DNA of 64,000 bases from Acanthopleura granulata (GCA_016165875.1 JABBOT010000080.1:16650572-16714571), one strand, 5' to 3'; counted from the stretch's first letter, positions 48,275 through 60,900 are shown. A program made the numbers and translations. Notes: a model not told the origin generated them from the sequence alone.

Positions 48275-48984
48275 CTGCATGTGTATTATCGTCGATACAG
48301 GCCACATCCACGCGAATTCATATGCACGTACAGCCTATGCACTTTCATATATAAACGGGACTGGATTATTTATTGTCAGTATACAACTGTCATACACGTG
48401 TGGGGTTTTTGTATGATGATATTCTCTAATCTAATTACGTATTCGATGTATTCCACAGCTTCACTGATTAGATTTCAAAGAGTTTCTTACCTAACTTCAG
48501 AAGAAACTGCTTCAATCTGTTATAAAGTTACCTAATTCCTTTTTCTTCATATTGTGAAGGGACTATTTTTTAAGAGGCGTATTTATATTGATAAAATTGG
48601 CCTAGTTTTGTTGCATTTATATATGTATGCAATTGGCAGAATAGACATAACCTGCCGCTACACATGTAAAGTTGGAAAATTTCTCATATCGAAAAACTTG
48701 ATCTATAGAAACTGACTTCTTGTTTGTACAATTCCATTTCATGTTTGGTATGTTAAGGTCCAAACCGTCATACAGCGAGTCCACTGAACTTGTTTACTCG
48801 GCCATTAATATTAGTTTGGGCGAAGCTGTAGTGTAACCATATATATACAAATGCAACAACACAAAAATGATCTATGTTTGGTCAGTTTTAGTGATTCATT
48901 TATATAGTACAAGGATTTGTATAAGGCATACGTAATAATGATTCTGGAGCTCTCGTTGGCTCATTCAGATTATTCTCTTTGCAG

Positions 48985-49200
48985 CCGATCGACCTTGACC
49001 AATGAGGTCATAGGCTCTAATCCATCCCTTGCTAGTTCGACAGCGGCCTTGAGTCTGGAGGTTTGTCAGGTGCCTGGCGGAGGGCGCCGGTTTCCTGCGA
49101 GTAATTCAGTTTGATCGAACCATGCATAAACCTGACTATGTCGTCATGAATGCAGTAATAAATAAATAAATAAATAAATAAGTAAATAAATAAGTGCCAG
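48985..49200 (+). mobile_element. tRNA-derived SINE with (AAAT)n tail
   Basis: The left part has a B-box-like GGCTCTAATCC (two changes from GGTTCRANNCC) after GACCAATGAGGTC. A GC-rich core follows (GGTGCCTGGCGGAGGGCGCC then GGTTTCC). The element ends in a run of AAAT units (about 49157-49193). Head, core and A-rich simple tail in this order are the hallmarks of a SINE inserted on the + strand. The core resembles that of the element at 57749-57960, so the two may be related families. I did not define target-site duplications. The family name is not known to me with certainty. Confidence 0.7.
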
Positions 49201-50019
49201 TTGTATTTAATTTCTCTGTGGTCAGTGTATATAGTATTAGGACTGAGACATGGGTTTACCCACAAACACGTGCATAACAAAGTATGAAAGAAAATTCATT
49301 TAAAATTCAGTGATGTAATACACGTAGGCTACCTAAGGAGACTCATAGCTGAGCGTAATAAATATTGTAAAAGCAGTCCCACATTGTTATCATTCGCGTA
49401 TTCATGACATGGATATATATATATATATATATATATATGTCTGTGTACATTGCTGTCATTGCACCTGATAACACCTGGCAGTTGTCCCGATGTTGTTAAA
49501 TATCGATAATATATGTCTTTGGCCTTTCTGTGACACTTGTGGGCCGCCATTCTGGCGTTTATGACACATTCGCTTCTCGTTAGTACAGTGATAATGAACA
49601 CCTCTTTTCAAGAGTAAACCACTCCTTCTGTAAGTAGCCTGTATCTACCAATATCTCCACACATTAATAGCCAATTCATCAGTGTGTCAGCCATTTCCAT
49701 CCATCTGCCTAAGTGTCATGATAGCCATCATGACATTGTCTTACGGTAATAGTCCCAGGTTAATTGAATGAAAAGCACAATGTTTTAGATTCTAGTCAGG
49801 ATGTACGTTTTTAAATTAAGTATCATCATAACTGGTAATATGTTATGAATGCAGCTCTTTTTACGACTGTTCATTGGTGAAATGTCGGTAAGCGAAAAAT
49901 TCTATATCCGTTGCTCTATAGGAACCGTGTGAAAAGCACACATGTATGTATGCTTTGGTTGTATGTCGTACTCAACAGTTTTTCAGTCATATGGCAGCGC
50001 GGAGTCCTTAGAATGTTTT
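49201..50019. other. Non-coding stretch between two SINEs
   Basis: Contains the (AT)n tract at 49413-49438 and nothing else recognisable. Confidence 0.5.
49413..49438. repeat. (AT)n microsatellite
   Basis: An uninterrupted alternating AT tract of about 26 bases, the longest in the window. Confidence 0.95.
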
Positions 50020-50265
50020 TACATGTGTCTCCTTGTGCCAGGGCGAGCCCATGCCGACAAAGTGCTGCCTCCACTGGAACATCATGCCGAAGACACCAGA
50101 TATGACACCCTAATCAGTCACATTATACTGACACCGGACCGACCAGTCCTGTTTCCTTGCTCTAACCTCTCATCAGAGTCAATCGAGGCAGTAATGAGTA
50201 CCATTTTTAAAGTCTTATGTATGACCCAACCCGGGATTGATACCGGACCTCCCGACCTCGCCATG
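50020..50265 (-). mobile_element. tRNA-derived dispersed repeat (molluscan SINE type)
   Basis: On the minus strand the element starts with a tRNA-like head (GGCGAGGTCGGGAGGTCCGG, then a B-box-like GGTATCAATCC followed by CGGGTTG). It continues with GTCATACATAAGACTTT, AAAATGGTACT, GTGTCAGTATAATGTGACTG, GGTGTCTTCGGCATGATG and GGAGGCAGCAC. I recognise this order of blocks as a repeat common in mollusc genomes and transcripts; that is recall, not a database result. It lacks long coding frames, as expected for a SINE. Boundaries are approximate. Confidence 0.75.
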
Positions 50266-50351
50266 TGAAAGGTGTTTTAGACGTCTTAATACAAGGTGTA
50301 ATATTCGCTGTACATCGGTAGGTCCTTCTGTTGCCGCACTGCTTAGCCTTG

Positions 50352-50502
50352 GCATTGTGTGGTTGGTAGCCACATGATACAGATAAGAATAGCCCACTGA
50401 GCAATATTCTCTTGAGGACAAGTTCATCTAGTGTAGCTGATCTTCCGCATTGTGTGGTTGGTATTGCTGCTTCATGCACATACAAATAGCCCACTGAGCA
50501 AT
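50352..50502 (+). repeat. Two-copy direct repeat, about 96-base period
   Basis: GCATTGTGTGGTTGGTA begins at 50352 and its 16-base core recurs at 50448. ATAGCCCACTGAGCAAT begins at 50389 and recurs at 50486. The two units share their ends but differ in the middle, so they are old duplicates. The pair lies just right of the SINE at 50020-50265. Confidence 0.8.
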
Positions 50503-50509
50503 GTTTACA

Positions 50510-53500
50510 AATGTTCACTTGTTAATTTTGCTAAAGGGATGGGTGATATTTGGTTTTACTTGGGAGAGCGAACAGCATCCTGAGATAACGATGTATTGAT
50601 ACCGATTATTACCACATTCACTGATAAAGCCTATGTCCATATATCGCACAGTCCATGCAGCCTTATGTCTACCTGCGTGGTAGGGCTCCCATGTAGTGTT
50701 TAATAACACTACTTGGGAAGCTCTCGTAACGGAGAGTAATAACCACTTATTGGCCAATGCTTCACCCAGACAACAAAGTGGCCCGAGGGGGATAGTTCAT
50801 GGTAGGTTGTACGCAGCATACCCCCCCTTCCTCCCCTCGTGTATACCCGTGTATACTGGCACGGCTGGCTGCTCACGTCATATCTATTGCAAGGTAATTT
50901 GTACTGTTGGGAGACCATTGTGTTGTAGTGTACGGGGAAACACGAGATGGTGTACGGTATTCCCGAATTCCCGACCCCTCTTGTGCCGCACAGTCGTGCG
51001 CCGCTATTATTTGTGTATAATAAACAGTTTGTTATAATTGAATGGACAAATGTTTGCCCCTATAAGTCACTCTCCGAAGTCATCTATCAGCTCTTACTAT
51101 ACCTGGGATTTAGAGACGCAGTGAGTACATCTAGTGAGCATCAACCATTGCAGATACATGCATAAAATATGTACACATGGTTTCCGGATGCGCATGCCCA
51201 CAAGTGGTTTGAGCTCTCTTGAGGACTTCAATTCTATGTGCCCACGTGTTTTAAAGCTCGCAAATTGCATGACGAAGGTTATGGGTTTATTCCGGTCTCT
51301 AAAGCTTTCTTCATTCACGAGAGTGACAAAATGACGTCCACCTGGCACAGTTATTGAGCACAAATAATAATCAACGGAACCGATGACTGTTAATTTAGTG
51401 ATTTATATTTAGTTAATTTGTATTTCTGGGTGTAATTATAGACACCACGTCCCTTATTCGAATCGCCGCTCTCTTGTTGGTTCCACTCGAAAACGAAATA
51501 CGTTTGAAATGGCCAAAATTTAACACGAGGTCGCTTTTCGAGAAGATGTCCACTTCCCATTTTGCTAGGGTTAAAACGCGGTGCAACAAGAACGCAGACG
51601 GTAACCAAGGAGAAAAGGGACAGCAATGTTGAATGTAAAACGCTCTCTTAGCTCTTTTTCCACATTCGTATCAGCTGACTTGGGCACACTGCATTCGGGT
51701 AACACACTAATGTGCATTCACAGACAACCCATGGACGCCGGTCTTGTGCAATAGTCAAACTCTCCATGATTCGATTGTATCGGACGCCATGTTGGATTGC
51801 CGTGTCCCAGACTCAACCAAACCGACCGGTCTGTGTAATGTCACTGTAAAACAGCCGTCAAATGATTTCCCACGAGCATAGCTACGTTGGCCTACGTAAC
51901 TCTGTACAGAGCATGCCACTGGGGACCTACGTAACTTGTACGAAACAATTTTGATATATACATCATGACTAATCAGATTAAACAAAGCAAGCATTTTAGA
52001 ATAAATATGTATTATTTAATATAATATTAAAGTAGTCAAAATATCAGAATTTTTAAGAGCTGTTATGTTTCACAAATATAATGCAAATTGTCGAAACGCC
52101 AGCATGTATCAGTTAAACTGCTCTGCGATTCGTAATTCTACATTACCCAGGCTTGGAGGAACTCGCGTAAAATGTGAGTTATTCTGACGACCAATACGTG
52201 AACATGCTGTATGAGTTGGTGTTTTCGTTGTATCCTTGAATATAGCTACATCGTTACATTATTGCGTCTTGCACAACTTCTCATGCATTTCAGGAATCTG
52301 TCACACCTCCATGAAATATCAATTGTGGGAACGCGACACTGACCCTCTATAGCGAAATGACGACTTTGTCTGATTGGACAAACATCTATGCATAGAGCGT
52401 TACAACAATGACATGAAACATACTTAACTTACATGTTATACATCTTTTGGTACCTTCTTCCAACAATCTTCCAAGCTATTCTTTTCAATACAAATCTAGT
52501 AATTGATAATATACATTTATCAGGAGTAATTTGTGACCACTATGCCCTCTTCCCAGTATATATATCAAGTCCAGATAGCGTTAAAGGTTTTGGGGATACG
52601 AACTGTGTAAGACTTAACACTATAAAGATTAACTTCTTTTGAGTCGAAGGTCACTAATTCCTAAAAGCAATCTTGCTTGAATATACTGCAGGGCAAGAAA
52701 GAAAACATGACAATAAAGAAACTTGGCGTCTGTTTCATTGGATAAGATAAGGCATCTATTTCATCTCATATATTTAACATGGCTCTTCGTAGCATGTATC
52801 CTTGTTCAGGAAAACAATGTGGTTCTGCAAAGTGCAAGGTTGTCTTCTCAACGAGATTTCTGTGTAAGGTTGATTCCATAGGAGATGGTGTTGAGGCCGG
52901 TCAGCCGTTGTTATTACACTGTCATGAATTTGCGAATCAATGCATGCCATCTGTTTCTTGACTGATTATGAAAACTAAATGCAAGGGTTGACAGGAAATG
53001 GCGTGGACCTGCTATTATATTTCTGTATTATTCCAGTCTGCAAAACCTAGATCTGTTTTTCCAAGATATCTGAATGTTTGTCTAAACCGAAGGCGCATTA
53101 TCATTTCCACAATGGACAGTATTACCGGTCCCGCCCCACTCGTTGGCAATAACCGGAAGTAAAAGCGTTTGCAGGACCATCGACCAATCATCGTTTTGCT
53201 TTCTTCGCCTATCAAAATATTGGCCGGCCTGTTTTTGCAATTTAAGATCTAACAACCGACCATGACATTTACCATAAATAATATTTGACGTAATTACGAA
53301 GTGGAAATTAGATGCGGTTTCATGATGAGTAAACGCCTTCTGAGTAAATGCCGTCTAATTCAGATAAATTTTACCCCATTTCCTCTCCCATGGAGACAGA
53401 GACTGACAAAAGACTAACAAAGAACAAAAGACCCTGACGCACATTTCCAGACTATTTTCCTTACTAAATAAGTCGCTAAATTGTGTTCTGGTGCTTCGTA

Positions 53501-56500
53501 TCAGACTCATTTGTTTGAATCTACGCATGTTCAGTGTATACATATTTTACGTCTATAGAGTCAAATGTATACCAACGCCGTTGGAGCGCGCGGACGGTAT
53601 AGACCGCTTATCTCCTTTGTTTAAGTCTTCGAAAATATGAACCTGTACTTAGCTTATGTTCGAGACACATTTCTTTCATTGAAACACGGACTTCCAAATA
53701 AACCACAGTGATGTCTTCAGCTATTAATTGAACGGACGTTCCAAGGGAAGTCAGGGCCCGCTATTGTCGTGGGTTTGTATATTACCGAAAATCGCCGTGG
53801 CTTTAATGCATGGTCACGTGCTGGACAATGTTCATAACACGTCGATTTCTGAAACATCAAACTGCATGGACATCGAATCCGCGTCGCTTTTCAAAAGGTC
53901 TCTCGGAAGACATATATTTTCATTTTCCTCCGTCATGTTTTCTGTCCCCCGTGGAACAAAACATGGCAAACAGAGGGGATAAGGAATCAGACATTAAACA
54001 AACAAACTGGAAAGTTCTTTTTACAATCACTCGTGCCGGAAACATCTTTACTGAGCCGATGACTTGGGTTTTCGAAACATCTGCCCGGCCATTTGCCACA
54101 ACTCACCTGCTCTTTTAAGGCAGACAAAATTTGTCTTTGATGTGCCTTGTTAACATCATGCACATTTTATGTTTAGAGAGTTCGTGAATTTTGATAAAGT
54201 GAAGAAACCAAATATTTGACAACTGCTTAATATGTTTTCATAAACAATACCAAGGTCATGTCGGACCGGTGACCTCTCCTAATCACTGTGGACACCTGTA
54301 CCACTATAAATAATAACGTTTGCTGAGTGGATTAGAGGAATATTGATAGCATTACGCTGGGTTATACTTATGGTGCATATTAGTATATGTAATTATTCAT
54401 AATTATAATTTTTTGATATTACCACCTTTTATATGTCTATCTACGAGATTTACCTATTCACGGAATGTGTGTTATGTCTCAAGACGGGTAAGTTCCCACT
54501 TTTTTTCTGGCGTTGCGAGTGCTTTTTTCAGCTGTACTTGTTGTTCTTGTGTGCATGTCCGATCTCCATGTGAAAGAGATGAAAAGATTACTCTGTGGGC
54601 TACACCGGAATTATGAAGTCAAATTTAAACAGGTTCCAATATGCCAAATGAGTGCCATTATGCAAGAAAAGGGAAACTGAAGACGGGCCACTGAATAGGC
54701 CTACTCTGTTTTTCAGTATTTTCTCACTAGATGAGTATAAAGTTGGAAAATGATCGTTCAAAGTAGATAGCTCAAAAACAAAAGAAACAATATACTTACA
54801 ACTATCTTAATGCCTGCATGGTTTTAAATTTTTTTTTGTGCATAAAATAAGATAGTTAGTCTCATAAAATGAATTGTCTGGATGTTATGATAGAGGCCGT
54901 TGCCGCGAGTGGGCATCACTGATGGACTGGAACTCTTCAGGTATAAGATATATTGGACTTATAACATACTAAAATATAGGAAGCCCATGTTAAAATATTG
55001 AATGTCAAAATCTGGTAGATCGAATCAACCAAGGGAATTATCGGCTGAAAGATCAGTTTATATACAGATACTTTATAAAAGCCGTAGCCAGAACTGGTTC
55101 TGAATATATTTCTTGTCATATGCATGACCGAAACTTATGTTCTCCACAAGGACTCAGACAACATATTATTTTGAACAGTTCGCATGTGAAATTCACTTGG
55201 TTTTTGTTTGTTTGTTTTTTGTTTCTTTGGTTTTTTTTTTTGGATTTTTTTTGGGGGGGGTTGTGGCTATTTTACCTTAATGAAAAAGAAGTTTTAAAAT
55301 AAAGCAAACATCAATGAAAACACCATTACTGTATTTTTTTTTTAGTCCGGTTAATTACTTGGATTGTAGAGTTCAGGTAATGTATCATGTTGGTAATTTG
55401 TATCGTCACTGACGTCACACAACGTTTTCTACAAATTCTTCAAGTTTACTACTTGTTCTGAATAACATCATTGTGAACTTTAATTATGTAACGGGGAACT
55501 CGTAAAACGCCTTCCAGCCTTTAACAAAAGGATCCAAAGCTGTGCACCTCGTTCTTCTTTCCCTCTATTACGTCACACGTGTAGGTGTAGGTGTGCCCAC
55601 AAAACATTAGGCAGTACACAAGCATGACAGCGTCACAGTAGGAAAGGAAGAGTTTTTACTGTGGTATGGGTCCTTTTGTATATAGCCCATCAGAGTCTCC
55701 CATTTGCGCCGTACAAGAGAATGCAAATCATTTAAATTACATTTTTACATAGGGGCGGGAAAATAACTGATGATACTATTTCCAAATCCAATTTTAATGG
55801 TCTTCCTATTTATGTTTACTTCATTTCTATGTTTCTTTCCCCTTTAAACAATATGTATTGGGAGCATACGGAAATGTACTCCAATCATTATATACATGGC
55901 TGTGTTTATTTAACTTGGAACTGTTAGGCTTCATACAGTTGGTTCCATTATTAACCTGGGCTCTCTGATTATCATTACGTTTCCTCAATGGCCTACACTC
56001 AGGTGTACACAGTACGGTACGGCCACAGTCCGAGCCTCATATAACAGCATAATTTTGTACCAGGTATTCACCGTCACGAACGTTTTCCTCGTCCGGGAAA
56101 CTGGGAAGGAAAATATTTTATATTTCGCTGATTTAGTTAAATATTTGTACGCGTGTAAAAAGCTGGTCTTGTCAGTCGGTTATGACAATTTATACAATAT
56201 TAGTGCCAGAAGTAATTTGCGTTCACGGTCCGATTTGGCTGAGGCGAGTGCTACTGAAAAGAGAAGTGAGAGTTAAAACCTTATTTGCTAGCTCTTCATA
56301 CAAACTGGTCATCTTATGTTACAGTAGTTATATTTAGGAGGCAGTATGGTGAATGCATATGTACTTGTATTTCTCACGCATGGGAATCGTTTACCCATGT
56401 TGAATTCGTGAATAGAAACTATCGTTTTAATGGACATAAAGGGCACCGAAACAGCAATTTGGTCCTATTTTCTGCATGGCCGTGACATACCGAGTGACAT

Positions 56501-56639
56501 GTTTAACATACGTAAATCCCTCGGGGGAAAGACAAGGTAGCATGGACAGTTGAATTTGTCGATTTCATTGCACATGGATACGTATACTGATTCTAAATGG
56601 CTATACATGTCAGTGCGCTCCAATTTCATCAGACTAAAA
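50510..56639. other. Long non-coding stretch, CpG-normal
   Basis: No supportable gene. It holds a perfect CRE (TGACGTCA, 55410-55417), a T/G-rich tract at 55200-55262, and a + strand segment ending at a good donor (GTAAGTTCCC at 54488) with an acceptor-like pyrimidine run about 40 bases earlier. Many short frames are present but none is recognisable. Confidence 0.45.
55200..55262 (+). repeat. T-rich tract with T8G8
   Basis: TTTG units and T runs, ending with eight T (55245-55252) followed directly by eight G (55253-55260). Confidence 0.9.
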
Positions 56640-56800
56640 GATTTTCCGTGTAGCTCTGCCCGGTGAAGCTAAACACGGGATCTCGCGGGATTTACATGAT
56701 GTCCCCTTCTGACACGGCCCACGAGACGTCGCATGCGCAGAATACGCCATATTGTCTACAGAGCATAGCGATCATGATTTTGCTGTAGCAAATGTGATTA
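56640..56800 (-). promoter_or_regulatory. Promoter-like cluster of CpG-promoter motifs
   Basis: Within about 120 bases lie TCTCGCGGGA (56681-56690, one change from the palindromic TCTCGCGAGA promoter motif), GCATGCGC (56731-56738, an NRF1-type core), a GACGTC, and GCCATATTG (56746-56754), which reads CAATATGGC on the minus strand like a YY1 site. These motifs co-occur in CpG promoters of broadly expressed animal genes. On the minus strand the ATG inside the YY1-like site opens a frame of 39 codons without a donor. No transcript can be assigned. Confidence 0.35.
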
Positions 56801-56989
56801 GGGGATTACTTCAAACTGCCTGGGGCAAAAAGCGATACATTCATGCTCAATAAGCATCATGAAGTAAAAAATGCTGTGGAATAACGGCGATGGATGAAGC
56901 TGTGCATGGTTGAGTGAGAATGTGCACGAAATATCACAGGTCACAAATTGCTGCTATCTTAACGGGAAATTCGTAGTTATTCTATACAG

Positions 56990-57075
56990 CGGTTAAAAAC
57001 CTCTTATCAGGCGATCGGGTTTGATGAGGTGTGTCAACTTTGCGTCGTGTAGACGTGGGCTCAAACCCGGGTTCA
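56990..57075 (+). mobile_element. Possible tRNA-like SINE head fragment
   Basis: GGCTCAAACCC (about 57059-57069) differs by one base from a RNA polymerase III B box, and about 45 bases upstream is a weak A-box-like TGATGAGGTGT. The flanks do not fold into an obvious tRNA, and no SINE body or A-rich tail follows. It is probably a truncated SINE, but could be coincidence. Confidence 0.3.
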
Positions 57076-57370
57076 GTCGTTAATATCAACGTGTACATTT
57101 ATGGACAAAAAAAATCACTAACTTATTATCAGGTGGGCCCAACTATGTATCTACCAGGGCCCAAGACTTGTTATTGTGTAATAAATCCGAATTATACATC
57201 ACAGGTACAGTGTAAGTTTAGGCCAGAGTTTGTAGCTGCTATATACATCGATCCACTGGACACAGTATATATAAGCCCCCAAATCACCTGTCTTCATCTA
57301 TATCGGTACTTCTAACTCGATGATGGGTCTGTGCTTGACAGATCATTCTCCCTTTCTTTCACTGAGCTGG

Positions 57371-57660
57371 CAGAAATTAGAGACAACGGAAAAAAATTTT
57401 ACAGCAAAATATACCCGCCTGTAATTAGAGCCGACCCAGCACAGTTGAACATAAGAAGTTTGCGTTAATTACAGAATGAACCAAAAAAGCTTATAACAAG
57501 AACCCGGATGTAATTAGAGCCAACCAAAATATTGACAAGATTGGCTGCAAAGCCAGTATAAAAGAGTTTCATAGAAAAAAGTTCGCGTCAGCTAAAGCTA
57601 ACTATACAGGAAAAAGCTTAGTATTTAAAGTTAGCGTCAATTAAATAGAGGTAGTACCAA
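57371..57660 (+). repeat. Diverged short repeat array
   Basis: CCCGNNTGTAATTAGAGCC occurs at 57414 and again at 57503 (89-base spacing), with an earlier partial copy at about 57374. A second motif, AAGTTNGCGT with a following TNA-rich end, occurs near 57456, 57579 and 57628. Spacing is irregular and the copies are diverged, so this is an old array rather than a clean satellite. Confidence 0.6.
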
Positions 57661-57748
57661 AAACAATTTAAAACATGAAGCTGTTTGGTTGTTAAATGGA
57701 CAGGTCAGCTAGATATAGTTTACTACAGGAATTTAGTGTTAGCTGTAT

Positions 57749-57960
57749 GTTTATCTGTTTATGTATTTATTTGATTGGTGTTTTACGCCATACTCTAGAA
57801 TATTTCACTTATACGGTGGAGGCCAGTATTACGATCCGGGGAAACTGGTCAGAGCCCCGGGGGAAACCTACGACAATCCGCAGGCTGTTGGCGGACCTTC
57901 CCAAGTACGACCGGAGAGGAAGCCAGCATGACCTGAACTTATGGGGACCGCATTGGTGAG
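57749..57960 (-). mobile_element. SINE with ATTTATTTGATTGG end (lophotrochozoan type)
   Basis: The + strand runs ATTTATTTGATTGGTG, TTTTACGCCATACTC, AATATTTCACTTATACGG, then a GC-rich core with CAGAGCCCCGGGGGAAACC, GGCGGACCTTCCCA and GAGAGGAAGCCAGCATGA, ending near GACCGCATTGGTGAG. I know this order of blocks as one of the most frequent dispersed repeats in molluscan sequence (recall, not a search). The A-rich tail is at the left, so the SINE is on the minus strand. Its B-box region near the right end appears damaged. A decayed relative lies at 3499-3592. Confidence 0.85.
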
Positions 57961-60900
57961 GAATGGATTTAGTTTTACAGATATGACCAACATTATAATT
58001 TACACTATAAACTGGCTATAAGCAGAAATATTACCAAACACTCTTCGTTAAAATGATATTTAGAGCTAAGGAAATAAAATTACTTTGAACAATGTAGCAA
58101 ATATGCTTTTTTATATTACTCATTCTGGTGAAGCAGCAACTCCATAATGAAGTCTAAATTGCAGTCAAGAATTTAACCTCTGTGCGGTGTAATAGATATA
58201 TAATGCAATGTAACTATTTATTATTAAGTGAATGGTCGATCAGAAGAGTTTGATAGATATATAAACGACATAACACAAATGATACACGATATATAATTGC
58301 TAAATTATTATTATGTCTCTTTTCATTTTGTCTTAATAGTCGTGGGAACATGCATGATTCAATGAATATGTCCGTACACGTTATCGACACGGTGAAGCAT
58401 AAACGGTGTAATATTCTTTCCCACAATTTCTGGTAATCAGAGAAAAGTTCAAACGTATCTTAAGCTGTTTTGCGCTCGATTTCACCAAGGCATCTGATGC
58501 TTCCTCGGGATACAACGCTACGGAAAATGGTGCTCGAAACCTACACCCACATTAACTCCAGCAGGAAACTTTTACGACAATTTCTGGGAGAGACTTCAGA
58601 CAGGAGAGAGAACATTCTTTATTTTCTCACATGTTATTCATCCGGCGCTTGGGAATAACTCGCAAATGTCAAGCGTTCAGCGTAAACGGGGCGAGACAAA
58701 CTGTATACAGTCCGAATGCGCAGGTTTTGTTTTTCTGGCCTGTTGTTTACCTGTTATATTTCAACACATAGGAAGCTGAAATTGGTCCGCATCTGTTGGA
58801 TAGCACTGCACTATTTTAATACAGGTAGGAATTGTTTACTCTGGGTACAAACATTGATATTCCATGCCAATACATCTGCTTTGCAAGATCAAGTAAATAG
58901 AATTTAATTAATAGCACATGCGAGTTTGGTGAGTTTGTATATGTATATTTGATTATCATGTACAATATGTATGTCTACGTTTTCTGCTATTTCGACTACC
59001 TGTGTAAATAATTTCTAGTATGACGAATAGCATAAACCGAATCTACTAATACTTCATGTAAAACAGAATATTTCCAACTAATAACAAATAAGTCTGATGA
59101 TTTACGAGTTTTAACTAAAGTTGGGTTCTTTTGGTGTGGTAGATTTTTAATGTTCCTGTGGCATCAAAAATTATTCGCTGCATGCCATCTGCATGGTTTG
59201 AACATGTTCTCATCATGCACGATATGGTTGAAATATTACCAATGTGTCGTTAATCATAAAACTGATTTCCACTAATCAACGCCCATGCCAAATAACTAAG
59301 CGTGTTTCACCGTCCCACAGACCGTGTGAGGGAGGAAAGTTCAACAAATTGTACAGCCTCTGGATTTACATGTTTATGTGTAAGACGAACACGGCCCAGA
59401 CTGATTGCACCAGTATATACACAAATAGTATGTATACAGTTGTGTGAGTGGCCCCTGGATCAAGAAACTGTCTTAGACTAAAGTCGGACTTAGTGTTAAC
59501 TTCAAAGCACATTACCTTGCAAAAAATTGTGACTTACCTTAAGGATTTTTATTTCAATATTCATAGTTGTCAAAGACTTTCATGACAAAATTTTAAAAAA
59601 TAGTGATTTAGTTCGACTCCAAGTTCCAGAATAACACCAGAAGTTACAGCTATTTTTGTACTTGAAGGCTGCATGCCAAGGCGACATTTACATCCACGAC
59701 ACAACCATATTTAAGCTATAGAAACACCAGAGAATATGACGCACACATAAACTGAGATAGCTGTAAATTCACATGATTTCTGTTCTTTCTTGTACATATG
59801 GAATACAGTTTTTATGATTTTTTTAAGTGTTATATTGATGACAATAACGTCTAATTGCACAGTATGAGCGAGTGTTAATTGGGGTATATACATTGTCAGC
59901 ATAGAATCTTTCAAAATAAATATTAGCCAATGACTTTCTATACGACTGTGCGAAAATCCCGCCCAGTTTCAGCTCGTGCAGAATTAGGTGTTATATCTCT
60001 CGGAATTTAGCTAATTTCCGGTCACTGTATTTGCTGACAGGTATTCCTACTTTTCCAATTCGCTAAAGCACTGCTGTATAATATGTAATGGTCGCGATTA
60101 TCACATACTTCTTTCTTTTGTTCATCCCCCTTCCAGTTTTGTCGCTGAAGTGTTTATTGAAGTATTTGAAACCAATACCGGCGCACCTGTCAACGCCTAA
60201 GCCTATTCAAATGAGTTTGGGGAGGAACTGTCCAGGCCAGGCATAGCCAGTTAATTGTGTCTAATCACACTTGAGCAAACCTTGACACATCACCCACCTG
60301 CTGGTCAGTTTCCCTCAGGTCGTCAGTTGTTGACAGGTATGGATGGACAAAACTTGACACGCGACAATTGGCGCAATTGGAAAACTCGAGGGTTATCTTC
60401 TGCTATTCACTGACACCCTTTGTCACATTTTCACTCTACTTCCTTTCCCAATGTTTTCTAACAAGCCTATTCATCAAACAAACAATGTGAAGTGGGATTT
60501 AGATGCCAACACCTGTGAACTAATTTAAAACCTAACAGCTTAATGAGGGTTTTATCTGGCTGTGAAAAAAACTTTGGGATAGGAAATCAGTTAAACCTAG
60601 TCGGTCGAAAAAAAAAGAAATTATTGGCCTACAATTTTCAAGGCAGTAGTAGAGCAGTTTTTCCATTTATTAAAGCATTACTTTCAATACATAAACAAAC
60701 AAGTGTGTGCTTTTAATCACTGTCCATCATTCGTGATGCAACATATACAGTCTTGCTATCTTCTGAAATTTGAATTCGTTGTGCTCTTGAACTCAAGATG
60801 GAATAAGAAGTTTCCGAAAGCTTTGGATGTTTTTTATGATGTACACTCTTTTCAGCTAGATCATACCACGGTAATGTATCCCGTTCTTAATTCCTGTCTG

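Larger units (their letters stand above)
43192..48984. other. Non-coding stretch with T-rich tracts and one enhancer-like block
   Basis: No supportable gene. Low-complexity tracts lie at 43598-43641, 45411-45433 and 45867-45886. A conserved-looking block at about 46640-47060 holds an ATGCAAAT octamer and a perfect CRE (TGACGTCA, 47036-47043). A (TA)n tract lies at 48255-48274. A + strand segment at 47645-47762 is open after an AG and ends at a GTAAGT donor; it is discussed as a finding. Confidence 0.5.

Noticed and set aside
48139..48354. ATG-started + strand frame beginning MSAWENQRG
   Set aside because: It runs straight into the (TA)n microsatellite, has only a weak GTCAGA donor and no recognisable content.
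57031..57069. Functional tRNA gene
   Set aside because: A B-box-like word is present, but I could not fold acceptor, D and anticodon arms around it, and no T-run terminator follows at the right distance.
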